Of a stretch of 64,000 bases of DNA, positions 19,235-31,600 are shown piece by piece (the stretch's first letter is position 1; every line of letters starts with the position of its first letter). The position numbers and the translations under genes were made by a program. Source of the stretch: Oxytricha trifallax (Eukaryota > Ciliophora > Spirotrichea > Sporadotrichida > Oxytrichidae); contig ARYC01001449.1 in the NCBI GenBank assembly GCA_000711775.1, forward strand, positions 1 to 64,000. The letters run 5' to 3'. The notes beneath the pieces were generated by a model. It did no database searches and had not been told where the DNA came from. It saw nothing but the letters and a program-made list of their open reading frames with translations.

Positions 19235-22200
19235 TGCAATAATTTCGCTCATTAGATATCTTTTGCCCCATTTTTTTTAACTAAGCCATTTTAAATGGGT
19301 TTTTTATTGTTTGGTAATACTCGTGAATTTCTATTTTACTCATTCTTTAGTCTAGCCATATCATATTTATGATAATGTCTATTTATATGCGATCTTCCAT
19401 GTAAAATAGTCTATTCTATCTTATTAATTATGAGAATTTAGTGGTCTCCTGCTTAGTTTATTAACACACAGTATTTTTATGATTTGAGTCAACCAAATCC
19501 TTGTGTGCACTGCAATAATGGCTCATAATTTCCCCTTAACCAATTGCAATCATAGTACATAACATTTTTGGTTATAAATATCTTTTTACTTCATAAAGTT
19601 TATTCCCTTTTTGTTAGATCCTTTTTGTTCTAGTTGAGGCCTCATGATTTAGTCTATGTTAAATTTTTTAATGATTTTCTGAACAAAGTTCCATATTATT
19701 TCATTGGTATTAGTTTCTTTTAACTGAGTGACATTCTTCAGTATTTTATTTCAGGTATCCCTCGGTGATAGGAATGCTATTCTTTAAATATAATTCTATC
19801 TTACAGATTATTCTATTTTTTAAGAGTTGAGCTGTTTACAAGTGAAATTTATTTATAAATAATTATAAATCTTGTCTAGGCTATCATTATTGTATTGCTA
19901 ATTGTGCAGTTGTTATTATTGGAGCTCATCAATTTCAATAAATTCTGTTTTTGCTTATTTTTATTCCATGTGTTTTTTCAAAAAGTTTTGTGTGTTCAAG
20001 CATATATTTAATCCTAAGTATTGGCTTCCTTAACCTTATAATTTCTTCTAACTTATTCATTTGGAAATCTTCTAGCGTCACTCAGGAACATTGTCTTCAT
20101 CGTGTTTAACTTTAGGTAATGTGACTTTTCTATTTCCCTCAAACATTCAATTACGCTCCTAAATTAGGGTCTTGTATGTTTATTATTTTGTTTTCTTCGA
20201 AGGCAATAAGTTTGCCTTATTATATTAGGGATTTCAGTTCTTACTAGACAAAAAGAGCATCTTGCAAGTATAAGTTGAAATAACACAGGCGATAATCGCT
20301 TCCTTACTCTACCCCTTGTTCTATGATTATCTCCGATCCTACCAAGTGTAATTTGTTGTTAGTGTAAAACATTTCAATAAATTTGACTCCATCAACGTCT
20401 TTTTGACAACCAATCCTTTCTCTCAGTATTGATATTTTAGTTTGTCTTTCCAGACTGAGTCATTAGCTTTTAATAAAGCTATAAAGTAGTCTTCTCTTTG
20501 TATGCTCTTTCTCCAGGATGGTTTATGTGTTCGAAAAGCCTTATTAGATTAGTGTGTGTTTTCTACTTTCTTTGAAACCATTTGATAATTACCTGGTTGT
20601 AATAACTCACTCTTGTTTTAGTTAATTTTGTTAATAATAATTTTCTCTACATTTTTTTCCTAGATGTGATTGACTACTATTGGTCTTTTGTTGCTAACTT
20701 CATGGTAAGATTCGTTTTAATCTTAATAGAATCAGCCTTTCCTCTTAGATTCATTAGATGTCTGCCTTTCGTTGAGACATTGGGTTATTTTTTACCAACC
20801 GTTCTTTCATGTTCTAAGAATATTTTTCTCAACATTTTCTCATCAAAGCCTAATGGTCCTAATGCTTTATTAAAGTTGCAATTATAAATAATTTTTTGGC
20901 TTGTTTTTTTTAACAAAGTCTCTCAGTATATTGTTCGTTGAACAATACTATGATTTTTTTTATCTATTAAGTCTTCATGTGTTCCTTTGTATTTTAATTG
21001 TAAGCTGTAGAATTTTACGAATCTTTTCCTCCTGCTTTCCTCTACTTCAACATTTCGTTTTTAATCGTCAGTTTTTTAATTTGTTAAAAATCCTTTTAGC
21101 TCTTCGTTAGCCTCTTCACCATTAAATAATCCCTTTAAATCATTATTCCAAGCAATGTTTAGACCGTTAAATGATTCCCTTCTTTATTTTCAATTATTGG
21201 AATACATTAGTCTGGTTTGATCCATTGTCCCTGAAAACCCATTCTAGGGGTCATTGATTCAAGTTTTCATTCGTATCTGCTTTTATCATTTGACAAAAAA
21301 TAGTTTTTAATCAGGTTGTTCAGATTCTTTAGTGTAAGTTCTCTTACTTTTTCATAATTTTTTATTCCAACAATGCTTTCTGATATCTGTAATTTATAAT
21401 TATCCGTTTCCTATCTGTCTGTCAAGTTCAAGACGTCATCTTTGTTTTATTTTCTGAGATTTACTTAAAAACTAGCTTGAGATCAGTTAGTGTAATTTGA
21501 CACGTTTCCCAGTTGACACTTTCTACATAAGTAAAATTTAATCAAGTTCTTTGTATGGGTTTCCACTCCTTCGGATTAGATTCTCTCAACCCTTCTTTGT
21601 TTAATCTTTTTCCAAAGTTTTATGAGAAAATTAAGAATATCAGATAACTATTATTTTTTATTCCTGGCATTTCAATTTCAATGATTTAATCATAAATATC
21701 AGCCTCTTCTGTCGTTCCTTTACTTCTTCGTTCCAGTAAGGGAGGATTGTATACTGTTAGATAATTAACGTGGGTATCCACCAAAGTTTAGGATGTTCCA
21801 CTTTATGAATTATTTAAGCTTCTTTATTTTTTTCATTCGTACTTTCCACTCTTTAACACTAGTACCCTACCATTCCTTGATCTATGTTAATAACTTAAAT
21901 TTTCTTATTATTCCATTCAGTCTTTAGAGTTTCATTTCTACTAGTCCTAAACAAGGTTTTTGCTTTCGATTTCAAACATTAGTTTGTCTTGCTTGAGTTT
22001 TAAGGTCAGTCCTCTAACATTTTACAGGCATTATATTAGTTAAATCAACTTCTGGTATACTTGTCTTTTGTTGTTAATGATTTATTGCCTCCTCTTAGTT
22101 CAATAACCTTTTTGGAACCTTTCTTTTCTTTTCACCCATCTTTCAGCTTCTCTTACTGATTAATAAAATTTAAGCAATCGTCTGTTGTCAATCTTGACAC

Positions 22201-22440
22201 AAAAATCTTATTATAGTTCTACAATTTTTATTATTTTTGAAATGTGAATTTTTTATTCGATATTGAATTTTCAAAGTATCTTTTCAATTTATACTGGGAT
22301 GAATGTCTCTCTTTATATCCATTATTTTTCTGCGCATTTCAGCATCACCTTCAATTAGCTGTTGACTAATCCGGCTCCATTTCCTCCTTTCCTTAATTGT
22401 TAAAGATTTCTCTTTTTAAACTGAAATATATATATATTAG
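19235..22440 (-). mobile_element. Decayed non-LTR (LINE-type) retrotransposon
   Basis: This is a 3.2-kb block of clearly higher GC than its flanks. Read on the minus strand, several frames show parts of a non-LTR retrotransposon polyprotein in the right order: a linker between endonuclease and RT (PYWNEEVKERQKR, about 21720-21765), the RT start (KALGPLGFDEKML, about 20835-20875), and then RT motifs. Frames change every 100-300 bases. I found no poly-A tail or target duplication, and the endonuclease part is too decayed for motif calls. Confidence 0.75.
20050..20890 (-). pseudogene. LINE reverse-transcriptase domain, catalytic motif lost
   Basis: On the minus strand a stretch around 20240-20340 reads IEQGVEQGSDYRLCYFNLYL, recognisable as the RT motif usually near GxRQGxxLSPxLFNxYL. 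In the same frame about 30 residues on is KLIAFEENKIIN (about 20180-20215), where LINE RTs have AFADD. The Asp pair that binds metal is gone. Farther on (about 20115-20140) LKLNTMKTMFLS fits the GLKLNxxKTxxMxxS motif. Upstream parts lie in other frames, and the copy cannot be active. Confidence 0.72.
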
Positions 22441-22588
22441 ATTATTTTATTCTATGTACTATAGTAGATTAAAATAAATAGTAATTGAAATAAATTGATA
22501 TTTAATATTGGTAAAATTAGTTGCATCATCTAAAAATCTGAAATATATTTGTCAAAAATTAAATTTTATTTATAAAATTAAAACATAT

Positions 22589-22680
22589 ATGGAATCCCTT
22601 AGATCAAATAATCAACCCCAAAGTTGCTTATTGTGCAATGTGATATTCGGAAACAAATTAAAGTTAAAAATTGTCATTTA
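22589..22680 (+). CDS. Gene B segment 1: start and first Cys pair
   Basis: ATG 22589; MESLRSNNQPQSCLLCNVIF. The position of the Cys pair and the MES start match gene C, which supports this start. GC is higher than in flanking DNA. Confidence 0.72.
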
Positions 22681-25600
22681 AAATATTAATATATATTTTT
22701 TATTTCATTCCTTGTTAGCATGCCTATTTTAAATGTATAAATTTAATTCTAAATTATATTTAGAATTTAAAAATAATGTTATAATTAATCTATAAATATT
22801 AAGTCATTTCATTTCATTCTTGCTTATTAAATTAATAATTTAAAATTGAATAAAGTATCTTTAGAATTTAAATTTTATAATAAAATTTACACATTTAACT
22901 AATATAAAAAAGAAATAATATGATTGAATTATATTTTAAATGATCTAACCACTTTTGATTTATTTAAAAGCATCGTAAAATAAAAAAATATAATAATTCA
23001 AACAAATTAATAATAATAATAAAAATAATAATGATAAATTTGAGTATTATCTATTGCTTAAAATGTTTGTCTCCATAAGATTATTTTAATATTTAATAAT
23101 CTAGATTGCAGTTTTTATTGCATCTCATGCAAGAAAGATGTTGCATTAAATCAGTAGTTTAGAAATTCAATTGAAAATTTATTACAGGAACATTAAAAGA
23201 TGACCTTAATCTGTAGACTTTGTAATAAAATAAAAATAAAGAATTTATATTGTGAGTTTGAATAAAATGTTAAAATAATTTCAACTGAGAAAAATAGTGT
23301 TATATATTTAGGCTAATTTCTTAATAAAATCTAAAATTTAATAATAAAAATCATTGAAAAAACCACAACAAATATACAGATAAGTTTTTTTTCAAATATT
23401 TATATTTTTGTGCTTGTAATAAAAACAAAAGCATCAATCTCATATAATTAATAAAATGATGAATTTGTAATAGAATTCAAAGAATATTAAATTACAAATG
23501 AAATAATCGTAATTGATTAGTTAATTCTTTATCTTGTTTGTAATTAAATATATAATTAAATATATTTATTAAATATTTTCTGTACAATATTTTTAAACTT
23601 CATCACAACCAAAATTTAATGAAAATGTAATCGATTTTAAGTATTTATAATCTAAAAAGACTTTTAATTTAAAATGCATGTCAATATTGCAAGTAATGCA
23701 ACACATTAAATACCCCTAAATCCCTTTCTGATATATTACAGTAATCTGATTTATTAAAGAAAGTTTTTGTAAATATTTTAATTTAAAAATAAAAAAATAA
23801 TTGAATATAAACATAGAAACTTGGATGGCATGCATAAAATACTTAAAAGAGCTAAATAAAGACATAAAACAAAAAATAATAAGAAAATTTAAATAATAAT
23901 AACTTTGTCAATAAATACAATTTAGTCTTAAACAAAAAATAGAAAACATATAATTTATCATCAAATAATATGAAAAAAATTATATTATAGTTTTTGGGTA
24001 TTTATTTTATAAACATAAGTCATGAGTATAATTATATTCTTAAAATATTATATTTAAATTGTTCATTATTTAAAATATTATTTTTCCACATACGCCTGCA
24101 AATATTTAAATCCAAAATAATGCTCCAACATTTTTATTGTGATTTATTAATTAAACTATTTTATAAAATAAAATGGTAGGGAGCTTTACTCCATAAAAAG
24201 TAGTTTCACTCACTCTTTGAAAGTTTCTTGCCTTTATAAATAAAATACTTAAAATATCCTTTGCCCATATCTTCAACCTAAATAATTTAGTTTTGAAATT
24301 TATACAGCCTAATAAGCTTAAAGTAAATTATATTGAACGAAATTCCTATTTAATAAAAAATATAATTTATTTTAGACTAATAAAAATGGAACAATAAAAT
24401 AAATCACTCTCAGAATATGATTGACATCCTAGAATAGTATGTATACCATCATATTTCAACAAATTAGCTATTATTTAGAAAAAGTTGTGAATCTCAGAAG
24501 ATTCTGAATTTAAAAATCTTTAAAAAATAGGTCATATAACGAGAATCAAGAATTTCATTATCTTATTATTTATGATAATCAAAATTATCCTTCTTAGAAA
24601 TCAAAGATATCTTAAACTCTCTAAAATTTATTATTTTATCTATTTAAATTGAAAAAGAAATGTTTTTACTAAATTTTTTTCAAATAAATAAAGTTTTTTC
24701 AAAGAGACATAAAATTTAAAAATATTATAGCATTTTTTCCTTAATCAATTTACACTAAAAATTACTGAATAGAAAAATATATAAATTTTTTGATTTTAAT
24801 AAGGTTTTCCAATTAGAAATCTTATATCTGAATATTCAATTAACGATAGATTTTTAAATTGGGGTTAGGATTGTAGGAAAAATTATTAATTATTAACATA
24901 TTATCTTAGGAATACATTTGAATTTTTAATATTAATTAAATAAATATACACTTTTAAAAATGAATTTAAAAAAATAAACTTTTATTTTAATTTTAAGATA
25001 TTTGTTTTGGGCTGAATTTTGATTCCAAAATTATATTTTTTTTAACTCCCTTCTTATGAAAAGTAATATTTCAGTCAATAGTATAATCGAGTAGACTTTC
25101 AATTCTAAATTAAAAGCGTATTTATTAATTTAATTTTCCTATTTCAAATGTATTTCTGCAATAAAAATATTTTGAAGATCAAAATGAATTTATGAATAAT
25201 GTAAATTTTAATAAAACATCGTTTCTATATTTATTAAATGAACCATGAAAATCAAGTATTTATATAATTTATCTAATTTAAATTATAATAAAAATATTGA
25301 TTTGATTATCATTAAGATTTAATTAATAGGTAAATATGGGGATAAGCATGGAAGTTTTATTAATTTTATAATTTTAAATGGTTAATTATCTAATTTATTT
25401 CAATAATTATTTAACATTTATGAATTTAATGTTAATTTTTAATAATGTGCCCAAGAATAGCACAGAGAGCATCGAGGTTAACTAGAGGTATTATATACTC
25501 AAAATTGTTTATTTTTTTTTATTTTTAATCTTGCTATATCGATTTACGAATATCATTTTTATATTATATTTTTATATAGATATTTTTAAGTAAATAAAAA

Positions 25601-28600
25601 TGGGAATAACAACTGAATCTAGCTTTAAAACTTAAATACAATATATAATTTATATATCAATAGTTGGTTATGATAAAATTTAAAGTAAAATTGAGAGCAC
25701 TAGATTACATGCTTAAAGACAGATAAAAAGTTTGTAGGAGCAGCTAAAGAGGGTACTGCTTTTTGAAATTAACGGAGAGGAAGTAGATATTAATGATTTT
25801 CAAAGTGCTATAAATTCAATTGTAAATCAGAGGAATTTAGAATAGCCTGAAGAAGAGATAAAGGAATAGTTGCCAAGCATTTTTTTAATAAAAAATATAT
25901 TTATATATTTCGAATTAATAGAATTGAATTGAGGAAATTAGTGAATATAAAATCAAGTATTATTATTGTAGGAATACATTCGAAATTGGGAAATTAGAAT
26001 TAATTATATTAAATTAAAATAAAAATAGTGGCAGTTAAAGTTGGCCAATTTAAACGATCTTGGGTTCATTCGATAGGGAATTTAAAATTTGCTGGACTTT
26101 GTTATTGCCTGTACTATTTTATCTCATCCCTAGAGCAAAATAACTCGAATTCAATGTGAGGGTACAATATAATTAATTTTGAGATGTTTAATTAAAGTCG
26201 AGTTATCTCGCTCCAGGGATGAGATAAAAAAGTACAGGCAATAACAAAGTCCAGCTAATTTTAAATTCCCTATCGAATTAGCCCAAAATCGTCTAAATAG
26301 GCCAACTTTAACTGCCACTATTTTTATTTTATTTTAATTTAATTAATTTTAATTTCCCAATTTCGAATGTATTCCTAAAATATTAAGTTATAGTTTGCAT
26401 TTACTTAAGGCAAAAATTTTAATGCTATAATTGATCAGTTTATCGCAGTTATAATTTTACACATAATCAGTTTAGTGATTTAATTAACTTAACATTTTAA
26501 TAATCTCAAACTAGAATCTGCGTCGTGTTTATTTTTGAATAATATATTTAGAATAAACTATTAATTTAATTAATTATCACTAAGTAAGCATTCAGGAATA
26601 ACAAAAAATTTTCTATTGACAGAATCTCCCAGTTTGCTTCTCTACTTGAATGGGGGGTAATGAGTGGCAGGTGTTGAGCGATTTACTGAAAATGTTAGAA
26701 AATATATTGTGCATCAGTGCATTTAAAAACAAAAATGAGATTCATACTGCGCTGTGAAACTTTATTTAAGAATTAATTATCTTTATTTTTATAAAATAGT
26801 ATCTTAAACTATCAAACAAACATTAGTTAAACCTTTAATCTCAATATTAGATATTAAAATTAATGGAATATGAGTATGGCTTCAATTATTAATATTTTTC
26901 AGGAAATCTCTTTTTAATGGTTGCTTAATTAAATTCTGATTATATTTTTTTAAATTAAACCTATTCAATTGTATTTTATAAATATAACAAAATTATATTT
27001 TTAAATTAATAAACAGAAATCTCAACGCTTTAGTTTAAGCTCATAATAATATGAATCCAGTTTAATAGTCAAAATTATAATTTAATTTATTATATTTTCA
27101 TACTTACTTATAAGTCAATAGAGGAGTAAAAATCCTAGAGGCCACATTTCTTACCTTAAAATAGAGGTAATAATTTCCTTAATCCTCAATTTGTTAACCC
27201 TAATTAAGGCCTCTAATAAATAAGGCCATAGCTTTAATAAAATCAAATTAGAGAGTAATAATAAATTAGTAATTTCTAATTTAACAGTCAAGTTAACAAT
27301 AATCATTCTCAATAATAATAAGTAAATGCTTCTTAGCCAATGTAATCTAATTAATAATAAATTTAATAGAGAAATTTAATAAACGCATAAGATAGATCAG
27401 AAATAAACTTTGACGCTTTTGGGCGTAAATAAATGATTTCAGAAAACGAGAAAATTAAAAACATAATTAGAAATAACTAAAATAAACTTGTTTATGTGTT
27501 TTTTTATTTTTAGTTAACTAAATATCAATTTGTTTTAGAATTTTATTAAAGTCTAATTAAATTAATTTAAGATAGATAACTCTTGACTTATTATATAGTA
27601 TTTAAACAACATTTCCTTATAAATCTTATTTTTATTATAAAACCCCATGATTCTATTTAGAATGGAAATAAGGGTAAAAATATATTAAAATGAAGAAAAT
27701 AATGAAGAAGATACTTACTAGTGGATGACTGATGGAAAATTGTTATCTTATGGCTAAAGTTTTTAGAGATGGTCAAAAATGAATTTTAATTGGTAGAGAT
27801 GGTTTTCTTTTTAAAGTTTAATGATCCTACTAATGTTTTTAATTTTGCTGGAATCAATTTTAATTTCTGATCAGATAATTATCTTTAATCAATATATTAT
27901 TCTAATTATTTCTATTTTAGCAATTAAACTTGATCTTTTTATTCTTAATCCTTATATCCAGTCTTAAAAGAATCATGGGGTTTTATATTATAAATAAAAT
28001 AACAGAGTTGCCCCAGGATCAAAAGACAATTTTAAAGTTAAATTCAGCTTCCTATGTTTTTAATACCTAAATGATATCTTGCTCATAAATGTAAAGCTAG
28101 AAGCTATAAAAGATAAATTTCCGAATATATTTAGAATGTTTGAAATCGTTGAGAAAAATTGCCATGTTTATATTAATGCCAATATGATGGGGTGGGAAAA
28201 TGTACTTGATGAAATTGAAAGTTATTGTTGGATATGTGATTAATTTAAATTTAATTAATATAGGTTAAAGAAAGAAGAATGAATAAATCAATAGATTAAA
28301 ATCTTTTTTTTTATTAGATTAAAATTTAAATGAGAAGTTTTTGTAAAATGTCTTTCAAGAGAATTAGTTAACATAGAAAAAACTACTTCGACTTCTGGCA
28401 TTATCAAATAAACTTTAGTAATGATAAAAGAAACATATACTTATAAATATTTATATAGTTAAGATAGGCTGAAAAGAGGTTGGCTAACGGTTTATAAGCA
28501 TAAATTTATCTAGTCTATCGTAATTTACATATAATTTGATTAAATCTTAAGATGATACATAAATTCTATAAGATATGATTTATCTCCCTTTAATCTTCTA

Positions 28601-31600
28601 GTTATAATTTTAAAATAAACAATCATACATATTCTTACATCTAAATATACTATTAATTTTCATACACGAGAGGATTAGCTTTTATCTCAACCTAAAAATT
28701 TGCCCAAATAAAACAAAATTTTTTTTATAAGAAGACTTCATATGAAACGCTTCTTTTTAATTATAGAAAGCATTCTAAAATTATTATTTTACATTTAAAT
28801 ATCTTATATTGTGAAATTTATCATTTTATTATTTGATATATGTAATTAAAATATGCTTTTTATTTATTATAAATTTACAATATATTGTTTAATATAGAAG
28901 ATTAATCATTTGAAAATAATTCTATTTAATTAATATTTGCCGGTTATCAAAATTTTTCCAATGAGAGATATCAAAAGAGGTTAGAAAAATTAGAATTTGT
29001 AATTTGTATTTAAATTTATTAAAAAGGCTACGAGTAATTTTTGATAAAGGCATTTATTGAAAATCGTTGTTAATTTTGGAATGATAGATAAATCAGAATA
29101 AACTTCATTTCAATTTCTGACTCAAGAATATCGAAGTACCTATACTCAGAAGATAGTCTATATTCTGAAGAAAATTAAAAAAAATTATAATAAAATATAG
29201 TATTTAAATGAGCCTTAATTTATCGCAAATAAAGGAACTATGGTTATATTCATACCTAAAAGAGATTAAAACGAACTATAATAAAAATCAAAAATGAGCT
29301 TTTATAAAATTGGTAATTAATATAAAACTAAAAAAACATGAAATATTTATTATATTATACATATGATAGAGCAATTAATCATTAGATTTATTCAAAATGC
29401 TTACCAAAATTTAATTATATATTAGAACACCAAATATAATAGGGACTATTATGGAAAATAATTTTATTAAAAATATATTGTTTTCTATATTAGTGGTAGT
29501 AAACTTTCTATAAATTAAGTAATTATGGTACTTAGTTGATATCATCTTAGAACCTAAATTTTGATTTTACTACAAGCAAAATTATTTCAAATTATCGCTT
29601 CGCCTAAAAAGGTAAGTTCTATTGAGAATTAGGATAAATCTAAAAAAGAATATTTGAGGTGCCTCAACTTCTTTAAGAATTAGACCTCCTCCTCATTTTC
29701 TAATTAAATACTTTCATTCAATTTTTTTAAAAATTCTTTAAAAACTTACATTGCTTCTTGTATGATTTAAATTTTAGCTGGAAGCAACCTTAGTGAATGT
29801 ATGGAATGAGATAAAATAATGAAAAAATTTTGGAGATATTTTTAATTGATTTTCATGCCAAATTAAAATTCTATTTATCTCATTACAACAATAAGATAAA
29901 AATACAAATAAAATTAAAATCGAATAATAAAAATAATAAGTTTTTATTTTAGATATGTCACATTTTATATATTTTGATAAAAATAACAGGTTTTGATTGC
30001 ATTTTTATTAATTTCCATTTTATTTCCCAATTACATTATAATTGAGCTTTAATATATCTACAAAAAATTAAGGGTAAACATATTTTCTAAAAATTTGTAC
30101 GATTTGTTTGAGCTTTGTGAGGAAAGAGATTTCGCTAAACGCTCTCATATTGCTGTTTTTCTGAAAAATACGGAAATAATTGATGACTCACTTTCAAGCA
30201 GAGGATATTTATAATAGATAGAATTATATATAAATATATATTCAATTGATTAAAACTAAAATTAAATTTATTGATATCAAGATAAGTAGGTGGACTATAG
30301 AACTCACAAGTAGAAAATTTATGTGAGAGCTACTCAAAACGAGTATGATAATTTTGTACAGGATGTTACATAGGCGATTCGGAGTGTATAGACTAAAACA
30401 CTCTCACTCAAATTGAGAATAAAAACCTACATATATTAGTTTTATAATTTGTTTAGATTAAATTTGTGCATATATATTTGAATAATGTAATAAAATATTT
30501 ATGTAGAAAGCAGTAAATTTATGCAATAAATCATTAATTTTTAAGTTTACTGCTAGATTGTTTTTAAATTTACTTATTTAGATTTTTGAGAAATTATTAT
30601 ATTGCTATCCCTCAAAAATTTATTAACGATCAAAATATTTGATTATTTATACTTAAAATCTAAATTAAAATGAAAATAATAAAAATAATATATAAATATA
30701 TTTTACTGTTGTAAATATTTCAACTTTTTCATCGAAGAAAATATTTAAAGGGACCCACTCTAAAATAAAAAAATTCTAATTTCAGCAAGTATTGAAGAAA
30801 ATAATGCACATTCTTTGTGATTAATAGTTATTTGGACTATTTAAACTTAACCTATATTAAAATTGTAAATATAGGTACATATTTTATTAAAAGAATTTAG
30901 CATTTCATACATCCTAATGATTACATATTATTTTAAATTAGAATATTCTAAAAGTTTAGAAATCTTTATGATTATCATTTTTTTTTCAAATTTGTTTAAT
31001 CCCATATTATACTTGAAAAAGGGGAGGTTAAATTAGAGCAGTAAAAATAAAAAAATTTCTAAAAATGATTCTTAATACTATTGAATTCTGTTATAATTAA
31101 ATGTGGAAAACTGGAATGCTATTTTTTTATTTTTAAAACTACTTAAATAAAAAAAAGTAATAATATTTAAATTTATTCCAGACCAATATATTCCAAAGAA
31201 TCACATTATAAGAAAAGTATTTTTAAATATAAATTTTCTTAATATTTATGTGTTTTTTTAATACACTTCATGAATGTTTTAATAAAAGTTTAATAAATAT
31301 ATTTAAACTATTTTATGAAGACTTATCTAGGCAACAACTTGTCTTTACAATAAAAATTGCAAAACTAGTTCAATAAATAAACAAAATAAAAAATATGTTA
31401 ACAAATTGTCAGAAACTTTTATTGACTTATTTTGTTTATAAAAATATATTGATTATAAATTTAAGTTCAATGTTTTTGTATCTGAAACTTTTAGAGTTGT
31501 AACAAAAATGGATGAAATTACCAACAAAGAGAGACAAATATGTGAATATATAACCATCCCTGACTCGATTGCAATGCTTATATACTAAGAGCATCATAGT

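Noticed and set aside
19240-22430. Many plus-strand ORFs (e.g. 20666-20887, 20901-21110)
   Set aside because: They are shadows of the minus-strand LINE remnant; the plus-strand peptides are hydrophobic low-complexity and the RT motifs lie on the minus strand.
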